Shown here: positions 21,897-32,262 of the stretch, piece by piece
How positions within the stretch are numbered: the first letter of the stretch is position 1
Layout: the number at the start of each line of letters is the position of its first letter
Source of the DNA: Acinetobacter radioresistens DSM 6976 = NBRC 102413 = CIP 103788
GTDB lineage: Bacteria > Pseudomonadota > Gammaproteobacteria > Pseudomonadales > Moraxellaceae
NCBI RefSeq assembly: GCF_006757745.1
Contig: NZ_AP019740.1
Location: forward strand, 248,001 to 312,000
Direction of reading: 5' to 3'
Length of the DNA: 64,000 nt
Notes under the pieces: model-generated
What the model was told of the DNA's origin: nothing
Databases searched by the model: none
Seen by the model: only the letters and a program-made list of their open reading frames with translations
Position numbers and translations under genes: made by a program

Positions 21897-24047
21897 TTAA
21901 CCGTAGAATTTTTTATTGTTAGCTGCCATGTCACGCAACATTTGTGGCGCTTCATAAGCTTTACCTAGGTGCGCATATTTATCGCAAAGCGCTACATATT
22001 CAGCAACACCGGTCTGATCAATGTAACGGCATGGGCCACCACGGAATGGAGGGAAGCCTACACCCATGATCATCGCCATGTCTGCTTCAGCAGGAGTAGC
22101 CACAATGTTGTCTTCCAGGCAACGAACTGTTTCATTACAGAAAGCCAGCATCATGCGGTCAATGATTTCCTGAGGATCAAATTCGCGTTTTTCACCTGAT
22201 ATTACCGGAGCAATGACATCATAGGCAGTCGGGTCAACAGTTTTGGCTTTCTTGCCTTTACGGTCGAGCTCATATTTATAGAAACCGACATCATTTTTCT
22301 GACCCAGGCGTTTTGCTTCATACATGGTCTGGATAGAACCTTTGTAATCTGGCTTCATACGGTCAGGGAAACCTTCAGCCATGACTTCTGCACCATGTAC
22401 GCCGGTATCGATACCCACAACATCCATCAGGTAGGCAGGACCCATCGGCCAGCCAAATTTTTCCATGACTTTATCGATTTGCTGGAAGTCAGCACCATCT
22501 TTAAGTAACAGGTCAAATGCACCGAAGTAAGGGAATAATACACGGTTAACCAAGAAGCCCGGACAGTCGTTAACAACAATTGGCGTTTTACCCATTTTCT
22601 GGGCAAGAACTACTGTTGTTGCGATTGCTTCTTCAGATGTCTTTTCACCCCGGATGACTTCAACCAGTGGCATCATGTGTACCGGGTTAAAGAAGTGCAT
22701 GCCAACAAAGTTTTCCGGACGCTGTAAGGCTTTTGCCAGGCGCGTGATCGAAATTGTAGAAGTATTGGATGCAATAATCGTATTCTCACGTACCGATTTT
22801 TCAGTATCTGCCAGAACCGCTTCTTTAATTCTTGGGTTTTCAGTGACTGCTTCAATCACGATATCTACTTCTTTAAACTCTTCATAGCTTAAAGTCGGGC
22901 GGATACGTGCCAGGGTTTCACCCATTTGCGCAGGTTTCATTTTCTTGCGTTCAACCTGCTTGGTCAGCAGTTTGTTTGCCTCAGACATACCCAGGGCCAG
23001 TTGCGGGTTACCAATATCTTTCATGATAATTGGTGTACCTTTGCTTGCCGCTTGGTAAGCAATACCGCCACCCATGATCCCTGCACCCAGAACAGCTGCC
23101 TGATTTACAGGATGTGCACCTTTTTCATGCTGTTTAGAAGCTTTTTTCACAACCTGGTCATTTAAGAACAGACCAATAAGTGCTCCTGCTTGCGGAGTAA
23201 TGGCTGCTTTGGCAAAACCTTCAGCTTCAGCTTTCAAAGCTTCGTCACGATGTAAGCTTGCACCTGCCTGCAAAGAATCCAATAGTAGTTTTGGAGCAGG
23301 ATATTGAGCCGGATTAGCTTTAGCCAGTACCGCACCCTTGGCTGTATTAAACGCCATCATTTGCTCAAGTGTACTCAATTTTACAGGGTCGAGCTTTTCC
23401 TGACGCTTGGTTTTCCAGTCCAGACGGCCATGAATAGCCTGCTTAACCAGATCAACAGCAGCATCTTTGAGCTTATCAGCTGACACAACAGCATCAACAG
23501 CACCGTCTTTTAGTGCAGCAGCCGGTTTTTTCGGTGCAGCAGTTGCCATCCATTCAACAGCGTTATCAATACCAATAACACGACTTAAACGAACTGTACC
23601 GCCAAAACCCGGGAAGATCCCCAGCTTGATTTCAGGTAAGCCCACCTGTGCTTGTTCTGACATGACACGGTAGTCACAGACCAGACACATTTCAAAACCG
23701 CCACCCAGTGCCATGCCATTAATAGCAGCCACTTTAGGAATGTCCAGGTCTTCAAAGCTGTTAAAAATTTCATGGACAGGCATCGCCCAATCAACAATTG
23801 CCTGCTCACCTTGTGCAAAGTTATCACCGAATTCAGTGATATCAGCACCAACGATAAATGTAGATTTGCCTGAAGTAACGATTAAACCCTGAATATCAGC
23901 AGCGGATACGGCGTCAATCGCAGCCTTGAAATCTTCAATCGTTGCACGGTTGAATTTGTTAACCGACTCACCTTGTAAGTCAAAGCGGAATTCTGCAATC
24001 CCGTCCTCAAGCATTTGGACGGTAATGGCATTGCCAGCGTGGATCAT
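21897..24047 (-). CDS. fadB: Fatty-acid oxidation complex alpha subunit (enoyl-CoA hydratase / 3-hydroxyacyl-CoA dehydrogenase)
   Basis: This multifunctional beta-oxidation enzyme has 716 aa. The N-terminal crotonase domain has the oxyanion-hole region [13 protein letters not shown] and acidic [12 protein letters not shown]. The NAD-binding dehydrogenase domain starts near residue 315 with the dinucleotide motif [12 protein letters not shown], and carries [13 protein letters not shown] and [14 protein letters not shown]. The open frame extends 62 codons upstream, but I start at ATG 24047 because AAGGAG sits 8 nt upstream and the N-terminus then matches FadB. It forms a heterotetramer with FadA, encoded directly downstream. 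Confidence 0.96.
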   Translation of the reverse strand: MIHAGNAITVQMLEDGIAEFRFDLQGESVNKFNRATIEDFKAAIDAVSAADIQGLIVTSGKSTFIVGADITEFGDNFAQGEQAIVDWAMPVHEIFNSFEDLDIPKVAAINGMALGGGFEMCLVCDYRVMSEQAQVGLPEIKLGIFPGFGGTVRLSRVIGIDNAVEWMATAAPKKPAAALKDGAVDAVVSADKLKDAAVDLVKQAIHGRLDWKTKRQEKLDPVKLSTLEQMMAFNTAKGAVLAKANPAQYPAPKLLLDSLQAGASLHRDEALKAEAEGFAKAAITPQAGALIGLFLNDQVVKKASKQHEKGAHPVNQAAVLGAGIMGGGIAYQAASKGTPIIMKDIGNPQLALGMSEANKLLTKQVERKKMKPAQMGETLARIRPTLSYEEFKEVDIVIEAVTENPRIKEAVLADTEKSVRENTIIASNTSTISITRLAKALQRPENFVGMHFFNPVHMMPLVEVIRGEKTSEEAIATTVVLAQKMGKTPIVVNDCPGFLVNRVLFPYFGAFDLLLKDGADFQQIDKVMEKFGWPMGPAYLMDVVGIDTGVHGAEVMAEGFPDRMKPDYKGSIQTMYEAKRLGQKNDVGFYKYELDRKGKKAKTVDPTAYDVIAPVISGEKREFDPQEIIDRMMLAFCNETVRCLEDNIVATPAEADMAMIMGVGFPPFRGGPCRYIDQTGVAEYVALCDKYAHLGKAYEAPQMLRDMAANNKKFYG

Positions 24048-24491
24048 GCCCTGATCTCCTTTATTTTGGAGGACTTCTAAGTTGATGTAATGAAGCGTGT
24101 GTACATTTCCCGCACACATCGATGCTCCGCTAATCTTACGATAACTATATCCAAAAAGAACATAACAAGTTGTATCAAGCCGTGACGCAAGGGTCATCAA
24201 TTTTAAAGGACAATATTCTGGTTGTGATTCCAATAAGTAAATCTTTGATAGATTATTTGAAATAAGTCATTAATTATAATAATTATTATTTTAATCAGTT
24301 GATGTAAACTATTTATAGAAAATAAGAGAATATCTACCGTAATAGGCAGTTTAAATACTCAGGTTATGTTTTAGTAACCTGTTAAATTCAATTTTAAAAT
24401 TTCTGAATGCACTGAAATTGTTATGTTTGGGAGTTGTTATTGATAATACATCATTAGATAGAGTTCTATTTTGGCTACCCTTTATCGTCTT
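24048..24491. other. Divergent spacer between fadB and lpxO
   Basis: This region holds the leftward fadBA leader (24048 to about 24230, open in the fadB frame but not conserved FadB sequence) and then an AT-rich block. I could not pick a confident fadBA promoter. No FadR-type site (AACTGGTCnGACCAGTT-like) was seen. Confidence 0.4.
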
Positions 24492-24512
24492 TTTTATCAA
24501 CATTTGATAAAA
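24492..24512. promoter_or_regulatory. 21-bp perfect palindrome upstream of lpxO, candidate operator
   Basis: TTTTATCAA-CAT-TTGATAAAA: nine-base arms around a three-base centre, 74 nt before the lpxO start. TAAAAT (24508-24513) in the right arm could be a -10 element, so a repressor here would block transcription. The binding protein is unknown. Confidence 0.55.
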
Positions 24513-24586
24513 TTGCCGCCATTTACAGAGCCATTGACCTGTCGAGCAGCTCTAATCTCTCTCTTTTTATGTTGCAGAGTAGCTAT

Positions 24587-25501
24587 ATGATTAAATGGAT
24601 CGTATTGGCGATTTTTGTGATTTCAGCGTTGTATATCCAAAATCGCGGTAAAGTGCGTCATTCGTTCTATCGTCAATTTTTTGACCATTCAACGCTTCTC
24701 GCACCGATTAATTTTTTAATGTACCTGTTTTCCAAGGTACCTAACCAGCCTTATATTGCTACCCAGCATTTTAAGGATTTGCAAACCTTGGACGAGCATT
24801 GGGAAATGATTCGGGATGAGGCCAGAGCCTTGTACCAGCAGGGCGGGATCAAGGCAGCCAGCAGTTATAACGATCTGGGTTTTAATTCGTTCTTTAAGAC
24901 TGGATGGAAACGTTTTTACCTGAAATGGTATGATTCTAGCCATCCGTCTGCAGCAGAACTCTGTCCAAAAACCACGGCCCTATTAAAAACATTACCGACC
25001 ATTAAAGCTGCCATGTTTACTGAGCTGGCCCCAGATAGCCGGTTAGTTCGACATCGCGACCCCTATGCTGGTTCATTACGCTATCATCTGGGTTTATTGA
25101 CACCTAATGATGATCGCTGCTTTATTGATGTAGATGGTCAACGTTACTCATGGCGGGACGGGGAGAGTGTAGTTTTCGACGAAACCTATATCCATTATGC
25201 AGAGAACAAGACAGATGAAAACCGGATTATTCTGTTTTGCGATGTAGAGCGTCCATTAAAAACACGTTTGATGCAAAATTTTAATCATTGGTTTGGTAAA
25301 AAAGTGATGACTGCGGCCAGCTCGCCGAATGAGGCTGGCGACCAGACAGGCGGTTTAAATAAATTGTTTGCTTATGTCTACCAGATCAGGCTTAAAGCTA
25401 AAGCATTGAAAAAGACCAATCGCCAACTTTATTACGTTTTAAAATGGTTTTTAATGCTGGGTATTTTCTTCCTGATTTTTATCCGGCCATATATTACTTA
25501 A
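24587..25501 (+). CDS. lpxO: LpxO-type lipid A hydroxylase (aspartyl/asparaginyl beta-hydroxylase family)
   Basis: This is a Fe(II)/2-oxoglutarate dioxygenase of the Asp/Asn beta-hydroxylase family; LpxO 2-hydroxylates acyl chains of lipid A at the inner membrane. The 304 aa protein has an N-terminal membrane anchor (WIVLAIFVISALYI), the cupin motif VRHRDPYAGSLRYHLGL with metal ligands His and Asp, the distal histidine in YIHYAENKTDENRIILFCD, and a C-terminal membrane segment. I chose ATG 24587, directly before the anchor; an in-frame ATG at 24569 would add six residues. No strong ribosome site exists for either. Confidence 0.85.
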   Translation: MIKWIVLAIFVISALYIQNRGKVRHSFYRQFFDHSTLLAPINFLMYLFSKVPNQPYIATQHFKDLQTLDEHWEMIRDEARALYQQGGIKAASSYNDLGFNSFFKTGWKRFYLKWYDSSHPSAAELCPKTTALLKTLPTIKAAMFTELAPDSRLVRHRDPYAGSLRYHLGLLTPNDDRCFIDVDGQRYSWRDGESVVFDETYIHYAENKTDENRIILFCDVERPLKTRLMQNFNHWFGKKVMTAASSPNEAGDQTGGLNKLFAYVYQIRLKAKALKKTNRQLYYVLKWFLMLGIFFLIFIRPYIT

Positions 25502-25508
25502 AAATTTA

Positions 25509-25530
25509 ATGCCCTGCGGGGCATTTTTAT
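25509..25530 (+). terminator. Intrinsic terminator of lpxO
   Basis: AATGCCC, loop TGCG and GGGCATT, then a short T-run, starting 8 nt after the stop. Confidence 0.88.
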
Positions 25531-26001
25531 ATTCGAATGCTTTGATAAATCAGGCATAACTTAGCAGGATGTACATCAAAACAGATAGATCAATTTTGAT
25601 AAAAATAGAATGTGCACTTTTAAAGGTGTTTTGAATCAGGACTAATGAACCCATTGCTATAAGTCGTAAGCTATTTTACTCTGTTTAATACAGTTTCCTG
25701 TTCTATAATTGATATTTCTGAAAATTAAATAAATTTAAAATATTCAGACCATTATTTGATAACTAATATTCAATTTTTTAAGTATAAACAAAACCGGCTA
25801 GCAAGATCAGGGATTAATATTTCTTCACAGGTGTTTTCTTAAATGACCAGCAAAATTTGATTTTTCAAATAATATATCTATACGTAATGAGTTTGATGTT
25901 AAAGGCTAGTGAATTTCTTTGAAAATTGTGAAGATGCTTGAAAAAGCCAGTAAAAGCATCACATCATGTGAAGAGCAAGATCTTGTCAATATAGGCCCCA
26001 T
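25531..26001. other. Spacer between lpxO and uvrC
   Basis: No gene is supported in these 470 bases. TTTGATAAA-like words recur (near 25539 and 25594), echoing half of the lpxO palindrome, but the region is AT-rich and this may be chance. The uvrC promoter is not obvious. Confidence 0.35.
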
Positions 26002-27801
26002 GTGAACGAAAATGCACGCGAACATATAGAAAAAATTCTGGCAAACATGACCACTTTACCCGGGGTATACCGTATGTTGGGTAAAGATGGTGAACTCTTA
26101 TATGTAGGAAAAGCCAAGAATTTAAAAAATCGTGTGTCGAGCTATTTTGTTAAAACTATCGAGCATCCCAAAACTCAGGCACTGGTGGCACGTATTTATG
26201 ATATTCAGACTCTAATCACCCGGTCTGAAACAGAAGCCTTATTACTTGAACAAAACCTGATCAAGCTGCACCGTCCGCCGTACAATATCATGCTGCGTGA
26301 TGATAAATCTTATGTCTATATTTTTGTGTCGAGTGACAAGCCTTATCCACGGGTAGCCAGTGGCCGGGGCAAGGGCAAGCATCAGGTTGGCAAGTTTTTT
26401 GGACCCTATCCCAGTGCATATAGTGCTCGTGACACCTTAGTGGTACTGGAAAAGCTGTTTAATGTACGCCAGTGTGAAAACAGCTATTTTGCCCAGCGCA
26501 AACGGCCGTGTCTGCAATATCAGATTAAGCGTTGTTCTGCACCGTGCGTCGGACTGGTAAGTCCTGAGGATTATCAGGAAGATGTAAAGAATACCATTCG
26601 CTTTCTGCAAGGTGATACCAAAGAGCTGAATCAGGAACTGATTGCCAAAATGGAAGAGGCCGCAGAAAAGCTCGAATTTGAAAAGGCCGTATTTTATCGG
26701 GACCGTCTGGGACTGTTGCGCGAAGTACAGGCCCAGCAAGCAGTTTATAAGGTCAAGGGTGAAGCCGATATTCTGGCAATTGCCTATCAGGCCGGAGTAA
26801 CCTGTGTCCAGATTATGCATGTGCGTAATGGCCGGATGTTAGGGGGTAAAAGCTATTTTCCCGACATGCAAAGTGATGACCTGGGACAGATGCTTAGTGA
26901 CTTTATGGCTAACTTTTATTTTCAGGTAGCTGATGAGGTTCCGGCTGAGCTGATTGTAAATGTAGCCTTACCTAACACACAGGAACTTGAACAGGCTATT
27001 CAGACTGAATTTGGCAAGAAAGTACAGATCAAGCATAAAGTACGGGAAACCCGTGCCGAATGGCAGGAGCTTGCAGTCATGAACGTGCAGCATGCCATTA
27101 AGGGGCAGCTGAGCAACCATCTTGAACTGCATGAACGCTTTCACCAGCTAGAGCAGGTCATGGGCCGGCCAGTTGACCGAATTGAGTGTTTTGACATTTC
27201 GCATACTATGGGTGAAGCACCGATTGCCTCATGTGTTGTATTTGATCAGGGAGGAGCACGTAAACGTGACTACCGGCAGTTTGCCATTCAGGATATCACC
27301 GGGGGAGACGATTACGCAGCCATGCGGCAAGCTCTGACCCGGCGTTATAAAAAAAGTCTATTACCAGACTTGCTGCTGATTGACGGCGGTAAAGGCCAGT
27401 TACATATGGCAATGGAAGTCATGCAAGACTTGGGCCTGGATGCTTTCATGGTAGGTGTTTCTAAAGGTGAAGGACGTAAACCGGGACTAGAAACCCTGCA
27501 CTTTACGGATGGCCGCAAGATTCAGCTCGCTGAAGACCATAAAGCATTGCATCTGATTCAGCAGGTACGTGATGAGGCACATCGTTTTGCCATAACCCGG
27601 CACCGTGCCAAGCGGGACAAACGCCGTGCAGGTTCGGTTCTAGAAGTCATACCTGGACTTGGTCCAAAGCGCCGGCGTGACTTGCTTACCCATTTTGGTG
27701 GGATTCAGGGTGTACTGAAGGCTTCAGAAAAAGAGTTAATGGTAGTTCCCGGTTTGGGTCCGGCACTGGCTCGAACGATTTATAAAATACTGCATGAATA
27801 A
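26002..27801 (+). CDS. uvrC: Excinuclease ABC subunit C
   Basis: UvrC makes both incisions in nucleotide-excision repair after recruitment by UvrB. The 599 aa protein shows the N-terminal GIY-YIG nuclease (LPGVYRML...[13 protein letters not shown]), a UVR motif for UvrB contact ([20 protein letters not shown]), the RNase H-like nuclease with catalytic acidics ([21 protein letters not shown]) and a C-terminal tandem helix-hairpin-helix ([20 protein letters not shown]). The start is GTG, preceded by AGG 6 nt upstream; an overlapping ATG is followed directly by a stop in another frame. Confidence 0.96.
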   Translation: MNENAREHIEKILANMTTLPGVYRMLGKDGELLYVGKAKNLKNRVSSYFVKTIEHPKTQALVARIYDIQTLITRSETEALLLEQNLIKLHRPPYNIMLRDDKSYVYIFVSSDKPYPRVASGRGKGKHQVGKFFGPYPSAYSARDTLVVLEKLFNVRQCENSYFAQRKRPCLQYQIKRCSAPCVGLVSPEDYQEDVKNTIRFLQGDTKELNQELIAKMEEAAEKLEFEKAVFYRDRLGLLREVQAQQAVYKVKGEADILAIAYQAGVTCVQIMHVRNGRMLGGKSYFPDMQSDDLGQMLSDFMANFYFQVADEVPAELIVNVALPNTQELEQAIQTEFGKKVQIKHKVRETRAEWQELAVMNVQHAIKGQLSNHLELHERFHQLEQVMGRPVDRIECFDISHTMGEAPIASCVVFDQGGARKRDYRQFAIQDITGGDDYAAMRQALTRRYKKSLLPDLLLIDGGKGQLHMAMEVMQDLGLDAFMVGVSKGEGRKPGLETLHFTDGRKIQLAEDHKALHLIQQVRDEAHRFAITRHRAKRDKRRAGSVLEVIPGLGPKRRRDLLTHFGGIQGVLKASEKELMVVPGLGPALARTIYKILHE

Positions 27802-27908
27802 TAGGCAAAAATTACCAAAGTAGAGGATGACTCCCGAGTCAGCAGCCATTCACAGCACTTAAAAAACTTGTCATGATGGCCCGAGCACAAGAATAATTGA
27901 GGCAAGGG

Positions 27909-28706
27909 ATGTCATTAAAACAACTTTTTCAGGCTGTGACAGTTTCAGAAGAGATTGATATTCCAGCAGGCTGGTTACAGGGCCGGACCATTTATGGCGG
28001 ACTGGTAGCGGGAATCCTGATGCACAAGGCTGTAGCAACTGTCAATGATCTGCAAAAACGGCTGTTGAGCACTAGTGTGACCTTTGTTGGCCCGGTACAG
28101 GAGAGTCGTGCCAGAATCACCGCTGAGGTGTTACGTGAAGGTAAATCCGTAACGACGGTAGAGGTAAGGTTATGGCAGAATGATGAAGTCCAAAGTATTC
28201 TGCTGGCCAGCTTTGGTGCTGAGCGCCCATCTGCAATTGAAGTCCATCAGGAGCGTCATGCTCCTGACTATCCGTTGCCTGAACAATTAAACTGTCTGCC
28301 TTATCGGGAGGGCTTCTTACCACTGTGTTATCAGCAGTTTGAACTGTGCTGGGCCGAAGGGCAGTTACCCTGTAGTGGCAGCAAAACTCCAGACTTTGGT
28401 GGCTGGTTCCGGTTTAAGCCCGAATTTCATGATAATAGCGAACTTGAGCTGGCTCATTTGTTGACCTTGATGGATATCTGGCCACCTGCTGTGATACCGC
28501 TCTTTAAACAGGTGGCTCCTGCCAGTTCCTTGACGTGGCATATCACTTTGGTACATCCGGTCCAGCATGAGTTGCATGACTGGTTTAAATATAAAGCTTT
28601 TACAGATTTTGCAGGGGACGGCTATTCAACCGAATATGCCCATATCTGGGATGCCGAAAATCGCCTGATTGCGATTTCCCGGCAGACTGTAACAGTGTTT
28701 GCCTAG
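27909..28706 (+). CDS. TesB-like acyl-CoA thioesterase family protein
   Basis: This is a double-hotdog thioesterase-superfamily protein of 265 aa. The first hotdog shows GRTIYGGLVAGILMHKAV and VTFVGPVQ, and the second shows GGWFRF, DIWPPAVIPLF and SLTWHITLVHP. These match the acyl-CoA thioesterase II-like group that hydrolyses acyl-CoA to fatty acid and CoA. ATG 27909 is chosen because GAGG lies 6 nt upstream; a TTG four codons earlier is less likely. A 14-bp palindrome TGACTC-CC-GAGTCA (27828-27841) lies in the gap after uvrC. Physiological substrate unknown. Confidence 0.82.
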   Translation: MSLKQLFQAVTVSEEIDIPAGWLQGRTIYGGLVAGILMHKAVATVNDLQKRLLSTSVTFVGPVQESRARITAEVLREGKSVTTVEVRLWQNDEVQSILLASFGAERPSAIEVHQERHAPDYPLPEQLNCLPYREGFLPLCYQQFELCWAEGQLPCSGSKTPDFGGWFRFKPEFHDNSELELAHLLTLMDIWPPAVIPLFKQVAPASSLTWHITLVHPVQHELHDWFKYKAFTDFAGDGYSTEYAHIWDAENRLIAISRQTVTVFA

Positions 28707-28769
28707 TGACACTAAATATCATTTCGTATAAAGTGACCCTACTAAAAATGGATAAATCCTCAAAATTTT

Positions 28770-28791
28770 CTATTACATGATCATGTGGTAG
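28770..28791. promoter_or_regulatory. Dyad upstream of pgsA
   Basis: CTA-tt-ACATGATCATGT-gg-TAG: a perfect 12-bp palindrome (28775-28786) flanked by matching triplets. It ends at the G-rich AGGGGG (28790-28795) before the pgsA start. An operator or a stem masking the ribosome site are both possible. Confidence 0.35.
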
Positions 28792-28812
28792 GGGGAAACA
28801 CTGGCGGTGTCT

Positions 28813-29400
28813 ATGACTACAGGTCGTATCCTGAATATTCCGAACATCTTGACTTTGGCACGTATCGGATTGATTCCGGTATTTTTGCTGGTGGTTTACT
28901 GGCCACCTGCAATGCAGGTAAGTGGGCATGAAAGCAGTATGACCCGGCATATTATTTTGACTGCAATTTTTGTGCTTGCTGCAGTAACCGACTGGTTCGA
29001 TGGCTATCTGGCCCGAACCTTGAATCAGACTTCAGCCTTTGGGCGCTTTCTTGACCCTGTGGCAGATAAACTGATGGTTGCAGCGGCACTGATTGTGCTG
29101 GTGCAATGGCAACCGACAATTTCAATGGCCTTTGCTGCGATTGTTATTATTTCTCGTGAGATTACAGTTTCCGCCTTACGTGAATGGATGGCAGAACTGG
29201 GAGCTCGGACCAGCGTAGCTGTTTCTACGGTGGGTAAGTACAAAACAGCATTTCAGATGATTGCGATTTCTGTATTTCTGCTGAACTGGCCGCCGCTTGA
29301 ATTAATTGCTTATGCACTGCTTTATACCGCAGTGCTTTTAACCTTATGGTCAATGTTTATTTATCTAAAGGCCGCCTGGCCTTATTTAAAGCAGCCTTAA
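28813..29400 (+). CDS. pgsA: CDP-diacylglycerol-glycerol-3-phosphate 3-phosphatidyltransferase
   Basis: PgsA makes phosphatidylglycerol phosphate from CDP-diacylglycerol and glycerol 3-phosphate, the committed step to phosphatidylglycerol and cardiolipin. The 195 aa inner-membrane protein has the CDP-alcohol phosphotransferase motif D-x2-DG-x2-AR-x8-G-x3-D-x3-D, read as DWFDGYLAR then FGRFLDPVAD. REITVSALREWMAELG also matches E. coli PgsA. I chose ATG 28813; a GTG two codons upstream (28807) is equally possible and has AGGGGG 11 nt before it. Confidence 0.94.
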   Translation: MTTGRILNIPNILTLARIGLIPVFLLVVYWPPAMQVSGHESSMTRHIILTAIFVLAAVTDWFDGYLARTLNQTSAFGRFLDPVADKLMVAAALIVLVQWQPTISMAFAAIVIISREITVSALREWMAELGARTSVAVSTVGKYKTAFQMIAISVFLLNWPPLELIAYALLYTAVLLTLWSMFIYLKAAWPYLKQP

Positions 29401-29412
29401 CAGTGGCCCTAT

Positions 29413-29442
29413 AAAAAATCCCCATGATACAGGGGATTTTTT
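29413..29442. terminator. Bidirectional intrinsic terminator between pgsA and the ABC exporter gene
   Basis: AAAAATCCCC and GGGGATTTTT pair around an 8-nt loop. It is A-rich on the left and T-rich on the right, so it works for both converging genes. Confidence 0.9.
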
Positions 29443-29469
29443 ATAACTTTCTTTAAGCCAATACAGGCC

Positions 29470-31272
29470 TTAACTGTGAGTTTCTTCCTCAGCCTCTTCA
29501 CCAAAAGTCTTGGCAATTTTTTCAATATTTAGGCTTTTCGCCATGGCATTGAAAATTTCCTTATAAACTCCGTCCTGATGATAAAGTGCATCATGTTCGC
29601 CGTGCTCGACGATTCGTCCCTCTTTCATGACATACGTATAGTCGGCGTCAATGATCTGTGACAGGCTATGTGAAATAATGATAACCGTCCGTCCCTGCTT
29701 GATCTTGTCTAGGCTCTGCTTGATCTGCTCGGAAGCAATCGCGTCCAGACTTGCAGTGGGCTCATCCAGAAAAATAATCGGTGGATCTTTAAGGAACATC
29801 CGTGCCAAAGCAATGCGCTGCTGCTGACCACCAGAAAGCATCAGGGCATCCGTCTCATAGCTATGTTGCAACTGCATGATCTGCTCATGGATAGATGCTT
29901 TCCGTGCCGCTTCGATGACTTCATCCAGCGATGCATCAGTCTTACCATAACGAATATTTTCAAGAATTGAACCCTGAAAAATGTGGTTTTTTTGCAGCAC
30001 TAGACCAATATGGTCACGCAGATAGGCCGTATCAATCTCTTCAATTGGAACTCCGTCGAGGTAGAGTTTACCTGAGGCTGGAAGATAAAATTTATCCAGC
30101 AGACTGATAAGAGTGGATTTTCCGGCACCAGACAGGCCTACCAGTGCAGTAATACGGTTGGGTTGAGTCTGCATATTTATATTCTTGAGAGCATGATGTC
30201 CATTTGGATAATAAAAATCGACATTTTCTAGCTCGAACTGGCCCTGAATAACCGGCTTGCGTGTACCGCTTGATTCAATTTCATCATCAGCCTCCAGAAT
30301 CTGGAAAAAACTCTCTGAATAAATCATGGCATCATTAACTTCATCATAAATACGGTGCAACGAGCGAATAGGGGCAGAAACGTTATTGAAGAGTAGTACG
30401 TGATACATGATCATCCCTATACTCATCTGGCCGGACAGAACAAAATACGCAGTCAGAATAATGATCAGAACAATACCGATCTGTTCAATAAAGGTTTTCA
30501 TGCCATCAAACAAAAAGCTGGTCTGACGGGTACGCATCTGGTTTTGGGTCAGTTCTTTTTGTAGCTTGAGCTGTTTCTCTGCTTCTATCGACTCGCGATT
30601 AAAAGATTTAATTACGGTAATTGAGTTAATAATACTCAAAATGCCCTGACTCTTTTTTTCTCTTCCATCGCGCAGGTTGCGCCGCCATCCTCCCAGCTTC
30701 TGGGCTTGTTTGTAGGTTAGCCAGAAATATACCGGCACGATACATAGGGCCACAAGTCCTACCCAGACATTGGCATAAAACATGAGACCAAGCGCGACAA
30801 TTGCACTGGTAAATAGAGGCAAGATATCAATAAAAAAAATCTGTACCAGTCGGGTCAAAGACCCGATTCCGCGGTCAATTCGTGTCTGTAATTTGCCTGC
30901 CTGATTATTTTCCTGGTTAAAAAAGGCCAGCCGATAGGTCAAAAATTTTTCAATAATGCCTTGGGCCAAGTCTTGTGACACCAGAATTCTAAGTTTTTCA
31001 CCATAAAATTTTTGGCCAAAGGAAACCAGTGCACTAATAATTTCCTTCCCCAGCAGAATTACACTAATGGTAACCAGAATATGCCAGCCTGCATTCAGTC
31101 CCTGACCAGCTTCGACCAGACGGTTAATACTGTCGACAGCATACTGCAAGGTCAGTGCATTGACCTGGGCCGTAAATGCACCGATTAGCGTCAAGCCCAG
31201 TGTTGCCATAACCAGCAGGCGGTACGGCCTGACAAAAGGGGAGATCTTTTTAAATAAATGCCATAAATTCAT
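29470..31272 (-). CDS. ABC-type exporter, fused permease and ATPase
   Basis: This is a half-transporter of the MsbA/multidrug type, 600 aa, which would act as a homodimer in the inner membrane. Six membrane helices fill residues about 15-300. The nucleotide-binding domain has Walker A GLSGAGKST (379-387), a Q-loop (LVLQKN), signature LSGGQ (479-483), Walker B FLDEP (Asp503, Glu504) and switch His535. All catalytic residues are intact. The soluble tail is Glu-rich (GEEAEEETHS). The substrate is unknown. I do not call it MsbA, because the MsbA-specific neighbour lpxK is absent. Confidence 0.88.
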   Translation of the reverse strand: MNLWHLFKKISPFVRPYRLLVMATLGLTLIGAFTAQVNALTLQYAVDSINRLVEAGQGLNAGWHILVTISVILLGKEIISALVSFGQKFYGEKLRILVSQDLAQGIIEKFLTYRLAFFNQENNQAGKLQTRIDRGIGSLTRLVQIFFIDILPLFTSAIVALGLMFYANVWVGLVALCIVPVYFWLTYKQAQKLGGWRRNLRDGREKKSQGILSIINSITVIKSFNRESIEAEKQLKLQKELTQNQMRTRQTSFLFDGMKTFIEQIGIVLIIILTAYFVLSGQMSIGMIMYHVLLFNNVSAPIRSLHRIYDEVNDAMIYSESFFQILEADDEIESSGTRKPVIQGQFELENVDFYYPNGHHALKNINMQTQPNRITALVGLSGAGKSTLISLLDKFYLPASGKLYLDGVPIEEIDTAYLRDHIGLVLQKNHIFQGSILENIRYGKTDASLDEVIEAARKASIHEQIMQLQHSYETDALMLSGGQQQRIALARMFLKDPPIIFLDEPTASLDAIASEQIKQSLDKIKQGRTVIIISHSLSQIIDADYTYVMKEGRIVEHGEHDALYHQDGVYKEIFNAMAKSLNIEKIAKTFGEEAEEETHS

Positions 31273-31420
31273 GCAGGTCGTTCTTGTTCTTAAGTTCTAA
31301 ATTCAGTCTAAGGATTTAAATATACCGGCTCAACCCACCGCTCTGTGACAATTTGTGAATTGAGCAAAGTGATAAAACCATGTTTAAAATAAGTATTACC
31401 CTGATCTGACCGGAGCAGTA

Positions 31421-32035
31421 ATGAACCTTGAGCTCTTTGCGGCCCAGCCCCGATCAAATCTGCTGCCTTATAACGGCTCTGTTAAAGATTATGGTCAGAT
31501 ACTGACCGAGACAGACGCAACAGCCTATCTGCAATATTTTCTACAACAGCTGGCCTGGCAGCATGATGAAGTTATCCTTTATGGCAAGCATATACGAACC
31601 AGCCGTATGATCGCCTGGTATGGTGATGAAAAATTTGAATACCGCTATTCAGGTATTACACGAAAAGGACATATATGGGATGACAGTCTCTGGAAACTTA
31701 AACAGTATATTGAAAAACTGACGGGCCAACAGTTTAACTCATGTCTGGCCAACTTGTACCAAGATGGCAGCCAAGGCATGGGCTGGCATAGTGATGATGA
31801 AAAAACTCTAGGTCAAAATCCGGTGATTGCTTCTGTCAGTCTGGGGGCAACCCGTAAATTCTGTTTTAGGCATAAAACCCAAAATGACAAGATAGAGGTC
31901 TTATTACAGCATGGGCAATTGCTGTTAATGCGCGATGAAACCCAGCATTTCTGGAAACATGCCTTAATGAAAAGCACTCGGGTACAGGAACCCCGTATTA
32001 ATCTTACATTTCGGTATTTCTGGCCAGAGGGCTAA
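31421..32035 (+). CDS. alkB: AlkB-family alpha-ketoglutarate-dependent DNA repair dioxygenase
   Basis: AlkB-type enzymes oxidatively remove alkyl groups such as 1-methyladenine and 3-methylcytosine from nucleic acids. In this 204 aa protein the iron ligands are His123 and Asp125 (GWHSDDE) and His180 (FWKHALMKS); the 2-oxoglutarate-binding arginines are Arg192 and Arg198 (PRINLTFRYF). NLYQDGSQGMGWH resembles the ALKBH2/3-like bacterial group more than E. coli AlkB itself. CGGAG lies about 6 nt before ATG. It is divergent from the ABC exporter gene and ends at a shared terminator. Confidence 0.9.
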   Translation: MNLELFAAQPRSNLLPYNGSVKDYGQILTETDATAYLQYFLQQLAWQHDEVILYGKHIRTSRMIAWYGDEKFEYRYSGITRKGHIWDDSLWKLKQYIEKLTGQQFNSCLANLYQDGSQGMGWHSDDEKTLGQNPVIASVSLGATRKFCFRHKTQNDKIEVLLQHGQLLLMRDETQHFWKHALMKSTRVQEPRINLTFRYFWPEG

Positions 32036-32063
32036 AAAGCAGGGCAGACCAGCAGAGACAATA

Positions 32064-32106
32064 AAATAAAACAGCCCATGTGTGGAGGACATGGGCTGTT
32101 TTATTC
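32064..32106. terminator. Bidirectional intrinsic terminator after alkB
   Basis: A perfect 15-bp stem ATAAAACAGCCCATG / CATGGGCTGTTTTAT with a 9-nt loop. The T-run is short rightward and longer leftward, where it may also serve the IclR gene. Confidence 0.85.
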
Positions 32107-32262
32107 AGAGGAGCTGTTTTCGAAAAAACAGAACAGTAATGTCATGGAACACTTTTGGCAATTACTGAAGAACAAAATCATCATATGAGAATTTATTTAA
32201 AATTACAAGAAATCTCTTCGAGTAATTTATGTAAATTATCGTATAGATTATTACTTAATAGA

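Noticed and set aside
24048..24233. 62-codon N-terminal extension of FadB
   Set aside because: It is not FadB-like, and the start at 24047 has AAGGAG 8 nt upstream; the extension is only an accidentally open leader.
29470..31272. Assignment of the ABC exporter as MsbA
   Set aside because: Fold and length fit, but so do many exporters; no lpxK neighbour and no distinguishing residues were recognised.
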